From assembly GCA_045653945.1 (NCBI GenBank), contig JAZOML010000048.1, forward strand, positions 1 to 58,994: DNA of 58,994 bases, written 5' to 3'. Made by a program: the position numbers and the translations under genes. Numbering within the stretch: position 1 is the first letter of the stretch; every line of letters starts with the position of its first letter. The notes beneath the pieces were generated by a model that saw only the letters and a program-made list of their open reading frames with translations, was not told the origin of the DNA and made no database searches. Shown piece by piece: positions 40,568 through 48,214 of the stretch. The stretch comes from SIG673 sp045653945 (GTDB taxonomy: Bacteria; Bacillota; Clostridia; Oscillospirales; CAG-272).

Positions 40568-41269
40568 TTATTTTTTACCAAACATCAAATGTGTCCTTTT
40601 AACAAGGCAATCAAGAGCATCTACGTATTTTTTCCCCGTTTCGTGCGCAAATGAAAATGCACGTGAGAGCTCGGTGCAGCCCAAAATAAACGCATCGCAT
40701 TTTATATCAGAAAGCTCACCCTCAAGCTCGGTTATCGGTATCCGTTTCCCTCGTTTTATCTCCAAAATTAACTCACTTATTCTTTCCTTTTGCCTATCGC
40801 TTGGCATAACGAGGTCAACACCGTATCTGAAAAGATATTCGCTGTATAGATTTTTTCGGTAAGTCCCCGTCGTTGCAAGTAAGCAAACGGTTTTATATTC
40901 CCTTACGTAACATTCACGGCAAGTATCCTGCACCATATTTAAAATAACGGTGCATCTTCGCTTTTTTCGGCACAAATACGGATACCAGAAGTGCGCCGTG
41001 TTACAAGGCAGTGCGATAATATCGGCGCCTGCGTTTTCAAGAGCTCGCAGTGAATTTAAAAGCGACTGACGTGGGCTGTATTTACTCTTTGCCGTCAGGT
41101 AATCGCTTCTGTCGGGGCGCAGGCAATTTCCGTCATACAAAACAGGAATATAGTCGCTATCCGACCTTGCGCCGTCAACTGTATGCAGCTTTTCAAGAAA
41201 CGTTATATCGGCAAGCGGCCCCATACCGCCTATAATTCCGAGCATATGCGGTTTTCTTCTATTCTTCAT
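40568..41269 (-). CDS. aspartate/glutamate racemase family protein
   Basis: 233 residues. Catalytic cysteines are in ALPCNTAH and ILGCTELS, and IIGGMGPLADITF is the N-terminal signature of the aspartate racemase group. It should interconvert D- and L-Asp or Glu, probably feeding wall or D-amino acid metabolism. The frame opens at 41326 inside the divergent comEC gene, but GAGGAG stands 6 bases before ATG 41269, so the shorter form is used. Confidence 0.85.
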   Translation of the reverse strand: MKNRRKPHMLGIIGGMGPLADITFLEKLHTVDGARSDSDYIPVLYDGNCLRPDRSDYLTAKSKYSPRQSLLNSLRALENAGADIIALPCNTAHFWYPYLCRKKRRCTVILNMVQDTCRECYVREYKTVCLLATTGTYRKNLYSEYLFRYGVDLVMPSDRQKERISELILEIKRGKRIPITELEGELSDIKCDAFILGCTELSRAFSFAHETGKKYVDALDCLVKRTHLMFGKK

Positions 41270-41301
41270 ATCAATCTCCTCAGGATAAAGGATTTTAAAA
41301 A

Positions 41302-43611
41302 ATGAAACTATCGGCAAAGCTATCAAAAGGACTTGAAAATTTTCCTTTTTTTAACCGACCCCTTGCGTTTTTGTGCGCTGCTTTTCTCGTCGGTCTTTTT
41401 TGTTTTGTCTTAAATCTCATTTTATTTATAATCTATGCCGCAGTCCTTGTCCTATATTCCGTTTTGCTTATCTATACACGGGGAGTAAAATTTAAATGCA
41501 ACCCCTTACCGTATCTTTTAACTCTCATACTGATAGCAACCGCTGTTTTACCACTGCCCACTATTTTAAATTATAACAAAATTTCCTCTCTTTCGGGTGA
41601 GCATACAGTTACTGCGGTAATAGAGGAAACGTATTATGAGCAAAGCTTTGGAGCTTTTTACGTTGCAAGGTTAACGCATATAGACGGTAACAGTGCAAGT
41701 GGCAGAGTCGAGCTTGAATACACCGAAGTAAGCGAGCTTGAGCTATACGATACCGTTACCGTAAATGGTGAGATACGTAATGCAAGAGAAAATTTAACCT
41801 CCTCCGAGCTATATAACGCAATAAGCAAGGATATTTATATAAACGTTCTTGTAAGCGATACCGTTTCGGTTACAAACGATGCCAAAGCAGGAATAAGCTA
41901 CACCTTTACACAAGTGAGAAACACTCTGAAAAACAGGCTCTACTCGTTACTTGATTTTGATACGGCGAGCTACGCCTCGGCGCTCATTCTGGGAGATAAA
42001 GCAGGTATTCCCACCGACCTTAAAACAGCTATGTCAGCACTTGGAATTTCACATATCCTTGCGGTTAGCGGTATGCATCTTTCGATAATCGCAATGCTGA
42101 TTTCCTTTCTTGCCGAAAAGACAAAGCAGGCAAGGAAGGTAAAGTGTGTGTTAATCATAATCGGTGCTATTTGCTTTATGGGTATCGCAGGCTTTTCGGT
42201 TTCCGTTGTGCGTGCTGTAATTATGCTGATTATAAGCATAATTTCCGTATTTTCGGGCAGGAAAAACGACTCGCTGACCTCACTGTTTTTATCGGGCGCA
42301 ATACTTTGTGCAGTAAATCCGTCAAGTATACTTTCCTGCAGCTTTTTGCTCTCGTTTTTCGCTACGCTCGGTATCGTGCTTTGCGCCCTTTTTGCTGAAA
42401 GAAGCGCTAGAATTTCTCTCTACGCCTCACGCATAGGCGATATGAAGCTCACTTATAGATTAGTAAGAAAAATTGTTCTTTCACTGCTTGTTACTCTTTG
42501 CGCAACGCTTTTTACCGTTCCCGTAATGTCGCTTTATTTTTCAAGCGTATCCTTCTTTTCGGTGCTAACAAATCCGATTGCCGTTACAATGGCGTTTATT
42601 TCAGTTTTGCTCACCGTACTATGTCTTATTTTCGGCGGTATCCCATTTATCGGAGCGGTGCTTTGCTCGGTATTTGAATTCCTTTACAAGCTATTTTATG
42701 ACCTCACTTGCACAATCTCACAGAGCTTTGACACCGCCGTTTCGCTCCGTTATCCCTTCTTTGTACCCGTTATGATTTTGCTATGCTGCATACTTATCTT
42801 TCTTGCTATAAAAAGGATAAGAAATCCGCTATCAATAATCGCAGCATTTACCGTTTGTGCTATTATCTATTTGGGCGCAATTCAAATATACGGTGCTTTA
42901 AACGTCAACAGAGCGCAGCTTGTCTACTCCGCCACGCCAAACGCCGAGAGCTTTACCGTTATAAGCGGTGAAAACAGTCTTTATATCGACGTAGGAAACG
43001 GCTCACGGAGAGTAACGGACGAGCTGCTTGAAGAAGTCAAAAACGACTATTATGAGGTTGCCATTGACGGCTATATGCTCACCCACTATCACACGCTTCA
43101 CATCGGTACGGTAAGTAAGCTGCTGTCAAGCACAAAGATAAAGGCGCTTTATTTACCCGAGCCCGAAACCGAAAAGGAAAAGAGTATATATGCTCAGATA
43201 AAGGCTCTTGATAAGCAATGCAGCATAATTGAATACAAGCGAGGTCAAGCTATAAGCTTTGGCTCGGTTGAAATTAAAACTACACCATATTCGTTGCTTG
43301 AACGCTCCGAGCATCCCGTTATTTGTATGCAGTTTTCGGCAAACAAAAAAAGCATAACTTATCTAGGCTCATCGGTATCGGAATCGAATATTAACGTCAG
43401 TGCAGAGCAGTTTATCGGAAATAGCAGTGCTATAATTTGCGGCAGGCACGGTCCTATAACCAAAGAAAATAATAAATTTCTTTCATACACCGACAGTAAA
43501 CCGGTCTATCTATCTCCATTTGAAGATACAAACGAGCTACTAGCCTTTGAAAACGGTAAATTTTACTATCTTACCGAGGGGTACAAAAGCGCCGTTTTTT
43601 CACTTGTTTAG
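41302..43611 (+). CDS. comEC: ComEC/Rec2-family DNA uptake protein
   Basis: 769 residues. An N-terminal DUF4131-like part (about 20-170) is followed by the competence membrane domain (about 210-510) with LAVSGMHLS, then a beta-lactamase-like C-terminal domain (about 545-769). In the domain the box reads THYHTLH, with Leu in place of the metal-binding Asp, so the nuclease-type site may be weak. ComEC forms the channel for single-stranded DNA entry in competence. Its 3' end overlaps the convergent ddl gene by 12 bases. Confidence 0.88.
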   Translation: MKLSAKLSKGLENFPFFNRPLAFLCAAFLVGLFCFVLNLILFIIYAAVLVLYSVLLIYTRGVKFKCNPLPYLLTLILIATAVLPLPTILNYNKISSLSGEHTVTAVIEETYYEQSFGAFYVARLTHIDGNSASGRVELEYTEVSELELYDTVTVNGEIRNARENLTSSELYNAISKDIYINVLVSDTVSVTNDAKAGISYTFTQVRNTLKNRLYSLLDFDTASYASALILGDKAGIPTDLKTAMSALGISHILAVSGMHLSIIAMLISFLAEKTKQARKVKCVLIIIGAICFMGIAGFSVSVVRAVIMLIISIISVFSGRKNDSLTSLFLSGAILCAVNPSSILSCSFLLSFFATLGIVLCALFAERSARISLYASRIGDMKLTYRLVRKIVLSLLVTLCATLFTVPVMSLYFSSVSFFSVLTNPIAVTMAFISVLLTVLCLIFGGIPFIGAVLCSVFEFLYKLFYDLTCTISQSFDTAVSLRYPFFVPVMILLCCILIFLAIKRIRNPLSIIAAFTVCAIIYLGAIQIYGALNVNRAQLVYSATPNAESFTVISGENSLYIDVGNGSRRVTDELLEEVKNDYYEVAIDGYMLTHYHTLHIGTVSKLLSSTKIKALYLPEPETEKEKSIYAQIKALDKQCSIIEYKRGQAISFGSVEIKTTPYSLLERSEHPVICMQFSANKKSITYLGSSVSESNINVSAEQFIGNSSAIICGRHGPITKENNKFLSYTDSKPVYLSPFEDTNELLAFENGKFYYLTEGYKSAVFSLV

Positions 43612-44580
43612 CATACGGCAAACAAGCTCACTCATTTCTATTCCAACCGATTTTGCCGCAGTTGGTAAAATGCTCGTTTCCGTCATCCCCGGCAGGGCAT
43701 TTGTTTCAAGAGCATAGAGTCTTCCCGTTCCCTTTTGCATTATCAAATCTGTACGGCTAAATCCTGAAAGTCCGAGCGCATTATGTGCGTTTTCGGCGAT
43801 TTTCAGCGCTTTTCCCGTGATATTTAGCGGTATCGGAGCAGGAGTTATTTCCCTTGCACCGCCGTAAAGATATTTACTGTCATAGTCATAATATGCACCC
43901 TTAGGTATAATTTCGGTAACCGCAAGTGCTTTATTTTCAAGTACGCTTACCGAAAGCTCTCTGCCGTAAATTCTCTCTTCAATAATAACGGTATCACTTT
44001 CCTTGAGTGCGTTTTCAACCGCACCGCAAAGCTCGTTTTCACTGTTCACAAAATAAACGCCTATGCTTGAGCCTGCCGTCGCAGGCTTTACCACACACGG
44101 ATAACGGGGTGGACAGGGCGTTTTTTTCATATCTTTTTTATATACCGTGTAGCTTGGCGTCAAAATAGAGGCATTTTCATAGTAAATTTTTGTGTCTGCC
44201 TTATTCATTGTAACAGCAAGTGCTTTTGCATTGCTTCCAACGTAGGAAATGCCGAGAATATCAAGTAAGGCAGCAAGATGTCCGTTTTCGCCTATTCCGC
44301 CGTGAAGCGCGGGGAATACTGTATCCGCCGTTTTCAGGGTATCAATATGCTCTATATGAAACGGCGAAGCTAAGCTGCCCCCTCGCTGTTTTTGAAAATA
44401 CCGCACAACACTGTCGATATCCTTTGAAAAGCTTGGTTTTCGGTCAAGCGGAGCTACCGCAGGGTCGATAAGCGCAACCTCGTTTCCGCTAATGATAAGC
44501 GCTCTTGCTACCGCAATTCCAGACCTGACCGAAACCTCTTTTTCAGAGCTTTCGCCACCTGCAAGCACCAATATCTTCAT
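43600..44580 (-). CDS. ddl: D-alanine--D-alanine ligase
   Basis: 326 residues. ATP-grasp fold with GGESSEKEVS at the N-terminus, HGGIGENG, KPATAGSSIGV and ETNALPGMT. The omega loop reads YDYDSKYLYGG with the Lys-Tyr pair typical of D-Ala-D-Ala rather than D-Ala-D-Lac ligases, so vancomycin resistance is not indicated. The frame opens at 44646 but GGGGAGGTG stands before ATG 44580. The upstream opening lies over the terminator of the next gene, which supports this start. Confidence 0.93.
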   Translation of the reverse strand: MKILVLAGGESSEKEVSVRSGIAVARALIISGNEVALIDPAVAPLDRKPSFSKDIDSVVRYFQKQRGGSLASPFHIEHIDTLKTADTVFPALHGGIGENGHLAALLDILGISYVGSNAKALAVTMNKADTKIYYENASILTPSYTVYKKDMKKTPCPPRYPCVVKPATAGSSIGVYFVNSENELCGAVENALKESDTVIIEERIYGRELSVSVLENKALAVTEIIPKGAYYDYDSKYLYGGAREITPAPIPLNITGKALKIAENAHNALGLSGFSRTDLIMQKGTGRLYALETNALPGMTETSILPTAAKSVGIEMSELVCRMLNK

Positions 44581-44645
44581 ACTGTCCACCTCCCCATTTT
44601 CACTTTTCATACTATGCAGGTGAGGTAATTTTGACAGTGAAAACA

Positions 44646-44678
44646 AAAAAGCGCTAAGGCAAATCCTTAGCGCTTTTT
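44646..44678 (-). terminator. terminator of the HPr-like gene
   Basis: AAAAAGCGCTAAGG (44646-44659) pairs with CCTTAGCGCTTTTT (44665-44678). On the minus strand it is followed by TTGTTTT. Confidence 0.85.
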
Positions 44679-44688
44679 ATTTAGCTTC

Positions 44689-44907
44689 TTAAACAATCCA
44701 TTTTACTATACTGCCGCTGATATCAACGTCGCTTACACAGTAAATTTCATCCCACTCCATTTTTGCAAGAATTGCACCGAGCTGAGATTTAGCACAAATT
44801 TGCTGATGCTTACCGTCGCTTAAATATACCTGATGAGGTACTGCGGTAACAACACCGACGAAATCGGTTACGTCCGTCATCGTGTCAAGTTCAATACGTA
44901 CTTTCAT
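44689..44907 (-). CDS. HPr-like small protein without the active His
   Basis: 72 residues. The middle part (QVYLSDGKHQQICAKSQLGAIL) follows the HPr pattern VNLKSIMGVM, and the end (IYCVSDVDISGSIVKWIV) matches the last strand and helix. The N-terminal loop that holds His15 in HPr reads TMTDVTDF instead, so phosphotransfer by the PTS is not expected. It has a TTGACA-17-TAATAT promoter and GGAGG start. It may be a regulatory relative; the assignment rests on short similarity. Confidence 0.6.
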   Translation of the reverse strand: MKVRIELDTMTDVTDFVGVVTAVPHQVYLSDGKHQQICAKSQLGAILAKMEWDEIYCVSDVDISGSIVKWIV

Positions 44908-44941
44908 TTATCTATCCTCCAAGAATTTATTTTCTAATATT

Positions 44942-44970
44942 ATATTATCACAAGCGCAAAGCCTTGTCAA
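44942..44970 (-). promoter_or_regulatory. promoter of the HPr-like gene
   Basis: Minus strand TTGACA (44965-44970), 17-base spacer, TAATAT (44942-44947), about 35 bases before the start codon at 44907. Confidence 0.8.
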
Positions 44971-44977
44971 GTGCCGA

Positions 44978-45895
44978 TTAGTCATTTACCGTTTTACTTT
45001 TTCGGTTGAGAAATTTTGTAAAAAGAAGGGGATAAATTGCAACAACCCACAGCACCGTTAAAAAATAACGGATAAGGTCGATTGCAAGATTGCCCTCTGC
45101 AATCATTTTTATTCCCGATTTTAGTCCGAGAGCAACGCCTATACCAATAGCAAACTTAATAATATGGAACAAAAGCGAGCCGTTTTGGGGGTTAAAGCGG
45201 ATATATCTTTTTTCAAGGTAATAGCCGAGTGCAAAGCCAATACCCGCGCCGCAACTCTTAAAGCAGTCGTTGATTTGCGACCACTCAGCGTGCTCTGTCG
45301 CCGCCATTAAAAAACTGAAAACGCAAAGCAAAACTGAGCCTAAAACAAAGACTATCGCCACAACGTGTGCGTTTTTTTCTTCAAGCAGTATTTTCCCAAA
45401 TTTCGTAACAGCAATGGCTATTGCAAAAGAAATTATAAGAGATACGCAAACGTCATATACTGTATGTACGCCAAGGTACATTCTGGAAAATCCAACAAGC
45501 AACACCGTCAAAATTAAAAGCGCTCTTGCCCACCATTTTTTTACTATAAATGCAAAATATCCGAAAATCGAGCCTGAGCCTTGTGTGTGTCCGCTTGGAA
45601 AGGAATAACCCGTTGCGTGCTCAACTGCACTCTCAACAGGCTTTAATGTGTTATCGAGCACAAACGGACGTTCAACGGCAAAGCCAACCTTCATACCCTG
45701 AGCAAGAATACCCGAGCAAAAAAATGTAAAGCCGAGCCCGTATGCCATATCCTTATTTAAGCACCAAAACAAAATACAAATTACGCCGAAAATTACAACC
45801 TCCTCACCAAGCTTGGTGATAAGCGACATCAAGGTATCAAGAAACGGATTTCTGATATTTTGGATAGCGTGCTGAATTTTTAAAGCAAATTCCAA
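44978..45895 (-). CDS. PAP2-family membrane phosphatase
   Basis: 305 residues. The three PAP2 motifs are KVGFAVERP, FPSGH and SRMYLGVHTVYD, with about eight membrane helices. The motifs lie outside the membrane, so the protein may dephosphorylate undecaprenyl diphosphate or phospholipid head groups. The ten-helix-like C-terminal region is larger than in simple BcrC proteins. Own promoter upstream. Confidence 0.9.
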   Translation of the reverse strand: MEFALKIQHAIQNIRNPFLDTLMSLITKLGEEVVIFGVICILFWCLNKDMAYGLGFTFFCSGILAQGMKVGFAVERPFVLDNTLKPVESAVEHATGYSFPSGHTQGSGSIFGYFAFIVKKWWARALLILTVLLVGFSRMYLGVHTVYDVCVSLIISFAIAIAVTKFGKILLEEKNAHVVAIVFVLGSVLLCVFSFLMAATEHAEWSQINDCFKSCGAGIGFALGYYLEKRYIRFNPQNGSLLFHIIKFAIGIGVALGLKSGIKMIAEGNLAIDLIRYFLTVLWVVAIYPLLFTKFLNRKSKTVND

Positions 45896-45929
45896 GGTAT
45901 TTTCTCCTTTTAAATTTTAATTTACGTAT

Positions 45930-45959
45930 ATTTTACCACAAAAAAACGCTTATTGTCAA
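45930..45959 (-). promoter_or_regulatory. promoter of the PAP2 gene
   Basis: Minus strand TTGACA (45954-45959), 18-base spacer, TAAAAT (45930-45935). Confidence 0.7.
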
Positions 45960-46001
45960 CAAAACTTCAAAAATATTTACGATTTTTTATTTCTAAAATT
46001 A

Positions 46002-46031
46002 TTGACAAAATAATTTATTAGGTGGTATACT
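46002..46031 (+). promoter_or_regulatory. promoter of the NfeD/SPFH pair
   Basis: TTGACA (46002-46007), 18-base spacer, TATACT (46026-46031), about 25 bases before the NfeD start codon, with AAAGGAG preceding it. Confidence 0.8.
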
Positions 46032-46062
46032 AAATATAGAAATACAAAGGAGTTTTTTCATT

Positions 46063-46500
46063 ATGTTATTTGAGGTTCTCGTTTGGTTTGCTATATTTAT
46101 AGCACTAATAGTCATTGAGGCGCTTACCGCCGATTTGCTTACCGTTTGGTTTATGCCCTCCGCACTCATTTGCATAATTTTAGCGGCGTTTGAGGTGGCT
46201 GTACCTATCCAAATTTCGGTTTTCTTCGGTCTAAGTGTAATTATGTTTATTCTCTCAAAAACGGTTTTCAAAAAGCATCTTAAATCCAAAAAAAACGAAA
46301 AAACAAATCTTGACCTTATTATAGGCGAAACCGGAATTGTAACCGAGGATATTGACAATATTAATGCAAAGGGCTCGGTAAAGGTACAGTTTCAGATTTG
46401 GACGGCAAGGTCCTCGGATAACAACACCGTTATAAGTGAAGGCGAAATAGTTAAAATAATTGCAGTCGAGGGCGTTAAGCTCATCTGCGAAAAAATATAA
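46063..46500 (+). CDS. NfeD-like membrane protein
   Basis: 145 residues. Two to three N-terminal helices (about 1-75) are followed by an OB-fold domain (about 85-145) with IGETGIVTEDI and GEIVKIIAVEG, the pattern of NfeD1b proteins. NfeD proteins pair with SPFH/stomatin-like proteins in membrane microdomains; that partner follows 20 bases downstream. Confidence 0.85.
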   Translation: MLFEVLVWFAIFIALIVIEALTADLLTVWFMPSALICIILAAFEVAVPIQISVFFGLSVIMFILSKTVFKKHLKSKKNEKTNLDLIIGETGIVTEDIDNINAKGSVKVQFQIWTARSSDNNTVISEGEIVKIIAVEGVKLICEKI

Positions 46501-46520
46501 TTTTTACGGAGGATATTTAT

Positions 46521-47444
46521 ATGGCTTTTGCAATTTTAGCAATTTTGGCGGTTATAATTATCGTAATCGTCGTTTCAAACATTCAGATTGTACCGCAGGG
46601 AAAGGCATACGTTATCGAAAGACTCGGTGCTTACCACGCAACGTGGAGTGTCGGACTTCACGTAAAATTCCCATTTATTGACCGTGTTGCAAAGAGAATT
46701 AATCTTATGGAGCAGGTTGCTGACTTCCCTCCACAGCCTGTTATTACAAAGGATAACGTTCGTATGCAGATAGATACCGTTGTTTTCTTCCAGATTACCG
46801 ACTGTAAGCTCTACACCTACGGACACACAACTCCTATGCTTGCTATTGAAAATCTCACCGCCACCACACTTCGTAACATTATCGGTGAGCTTGAGCTTGA
46901 CAACACCCTTACCTCGCGTGATATAATCAATACCAAAATGCGCTCTATTCTTGACGAGGCTACCGACCCTTGGGGTATCAAGGTTAACCGCGTTGAGCTG
47001 AAAAACATTATTCCTCCAAAGGAAATTCAGGACGCAATGGAAAAGCAAATGAAGGCCGAGCGTGAAAGACGTGAATCTATCCTCAGAGCCGAGGGTGAAA
47101 AGAACAGCGCTATCCTCGTTGCCGAGGGACAAAAGCAGGCTATGATTCTTTCAGCCGAGGCAGATAAGCAATCGCAGATACTCAAGGCTGAGGCGGTTAA
47201 AGAGGCGAAAATCCGCGAGGCTGAGGGTGAGGCTGAGGCTATCCTTAAAATTCAGCAGGCAACGGCTGACGGTATCAAGATGATAAACGAGGCTACCCCT
47301 TCAAAGGAATATTTAACTATAAAGAGCCTTGAAGCATTTGAGGCAGCGGCTGACGGTAAGGCAACAAAGATTATTATTCCCTCTGAAATTCAGGGAATTG
47401 CAGGACTTGTTACCGCCGCAACCGAAATAGCTGATAAAAAATAA
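46521..47444 (+). CDS. SPFH/stomatin-like protein
   Basis: 307 residues. One N-terminal membrane anchor (about 3-20) is followed by the SPFH domain (IVPQGKAYVIERLGAYHATW) and a long coiled-coil helix (about 165-260, rich in EKAE-type repeats). Such proteins form oligomeric membrane scaffolds and protect or organise other membrane proteins. It is co-transcribed with NfeD and ends at a terminator. Confidence 0.92.
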   Translation: MAFAILAILAVIIIVIVVSNIQIVPQGKAYVIERLGAYHATWSVGLHVKFPFIDRVAKRINLMEQVADFPPQPVITKDNVRMQIDTVVFFQITDCKLYTYGHTTPMLAIENLTATTLRNIIGELELDNTLTSRDIINTKMRSILDEATDPWGIKVNRVELKNIIPPKEIQDAMEKQMKAERERRESILRAEGEKNSAILVAEGQKQAMILSAEADKQSQILKAEAVKEAKIREAEGEAEAILKIQQATADGIKMINEATPSKEYLTIKSLEAFEAAADGKATKIIIPSEIQGIAGLVTAATEIADKK

Positions 47445-47458
47445 TTTCATCCTTTAAA

Positions 47459-47492
47459 TAAAAAAGTCAACGTTTTTACGTTGGCTTTTTTT
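47459..47492 (+). terminator. terminator after the SPFH gene
   Basis: AAAAAGTCAACG (47461-47472) pairs with CGTTGGCTTTTT (47479-47490), one G-T pair, followed by T. Confidence 0.8.
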
Positions 47493-47577
47493 ATACAATT
47501 TAAGTAAAAAAGTCAAAATAATAGTAAAATAAGATGCAAAACGGTATTTTCTTCCTGATTTGCCACTTTTTTAGGTA

Positions 47578-47606
47578 TACACATTTTTTTACGTTTCGAT
47601 TATAAT
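47578..47606 (+). promoter_or_regulatory. likely promoter of the MecA-like gene
   Basis: TACACA (47578-47583), 17-base spacer, TATAAT (47601-47606). The -35 box is weak. Confidence 0.45.
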
Positions 47607-47639
47607 ATAGGTATAAAGATTTACATAGGAGAAAATATT

Positions 47640-48182
47640 TTGGAGCTTATCAGAATTTCCGATGAAAAAATAAAAATTTCACTTTCAAAGGCGGAGCTTG
47701 ATGCCTACGATTTGAGTATAACCGATATTAACTGTAAAAAAGCACAGACGCATCCTGCTTTTCGCGAGCTTTTCGTTGAAGCTAAGGAACAAACGGGGTT
47801 TGATGCCGACGGAAAAAAGGTCTTTGTGCAAATTTTCAGAGCTAAAAACGGCGGTTGTGAAATCTTCGTTTCAAAGGTACAAACAAAATCAAAAAGCAAT
47901 CCACGCAAGGCGCAAAAATACATAGAGGCGCATTGCTTTGACGACCTTGATGCTCTGATTTACACCTGCCGAGCACTTGCAAGATTCGGATATAATGAAA
48001 AATCAAGTGCCTATTTTAGCGACGGTGAATATTATCTTTGGCTTGACACCAAAAACGAGCTTGCACTAGCCTATGCAAATGAATACAACGGCATATTAGT
48101 AGGCTTATCTACGATATACATTTCCGAGCATTTTTCGGTTATACGTGAAAACGATGCGGTTGACGTTTTATCAAAGCTTTAA
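47640..48182 (+). CDS. MecA-like adaptor protein
   Basis: 180 residues, TTG start with AGGAGA upstream. The beginning (MELIRISDEKIKISLSKAEL) and the C-terminal half (FDDLDALIYTCRAL) resemble MecA/NegMecA adaptors, which bind ClpC and deliver substrates such as ComK for proteolysis. The middle is more divergent. ComEC in the window makes a competence or envelope-stress link possible, but ComK is not seen here. Confidence 0.8.
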   Translation: MELIRISDEKIKISLSKAELDAYDLSITDINCKKAQTHPAFRELFVEAKEQTGFDADGKKVFVQIFRAKNGGCEIFVSKVQTKSKSNPRKAQKYIEAHCFDDLDALIYTCRALARFGYNEKSSAYFSDGEYYLWLDTKNELALAYANEYNGILVGLSTIYISEHFSVIRENDAVDVLSKL

Positions 48183-48210
48183 AAAAGACCTTGCAAATGC
48201 AAGGTCTTTT
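48183..48210. terminator. bidirectional terminator between mecA-like and lacZ
   Basis: AAAAGACCTTGC (48183-48194) pairs with GCAAGGTCTTTT (48199-48210). It separates two convergent genes and has A- and T-runs on each side. Confidence 0.8.
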
Positions 48211-48214
48211 TGTT

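Noticed and set aside
41270..41326. Upstream start for the racemase gene
   Set aside because: It would overlap the divergent comEC start; GAGGAG supports ATG 41269.
43600..44580. Vancomycin-type D-Ala-D-Lac ligase
   Set aside because: The omega loop has the Lys-Tyr pair of D-Ala-D-Ala ligases and no vanH or vanX is nearby.
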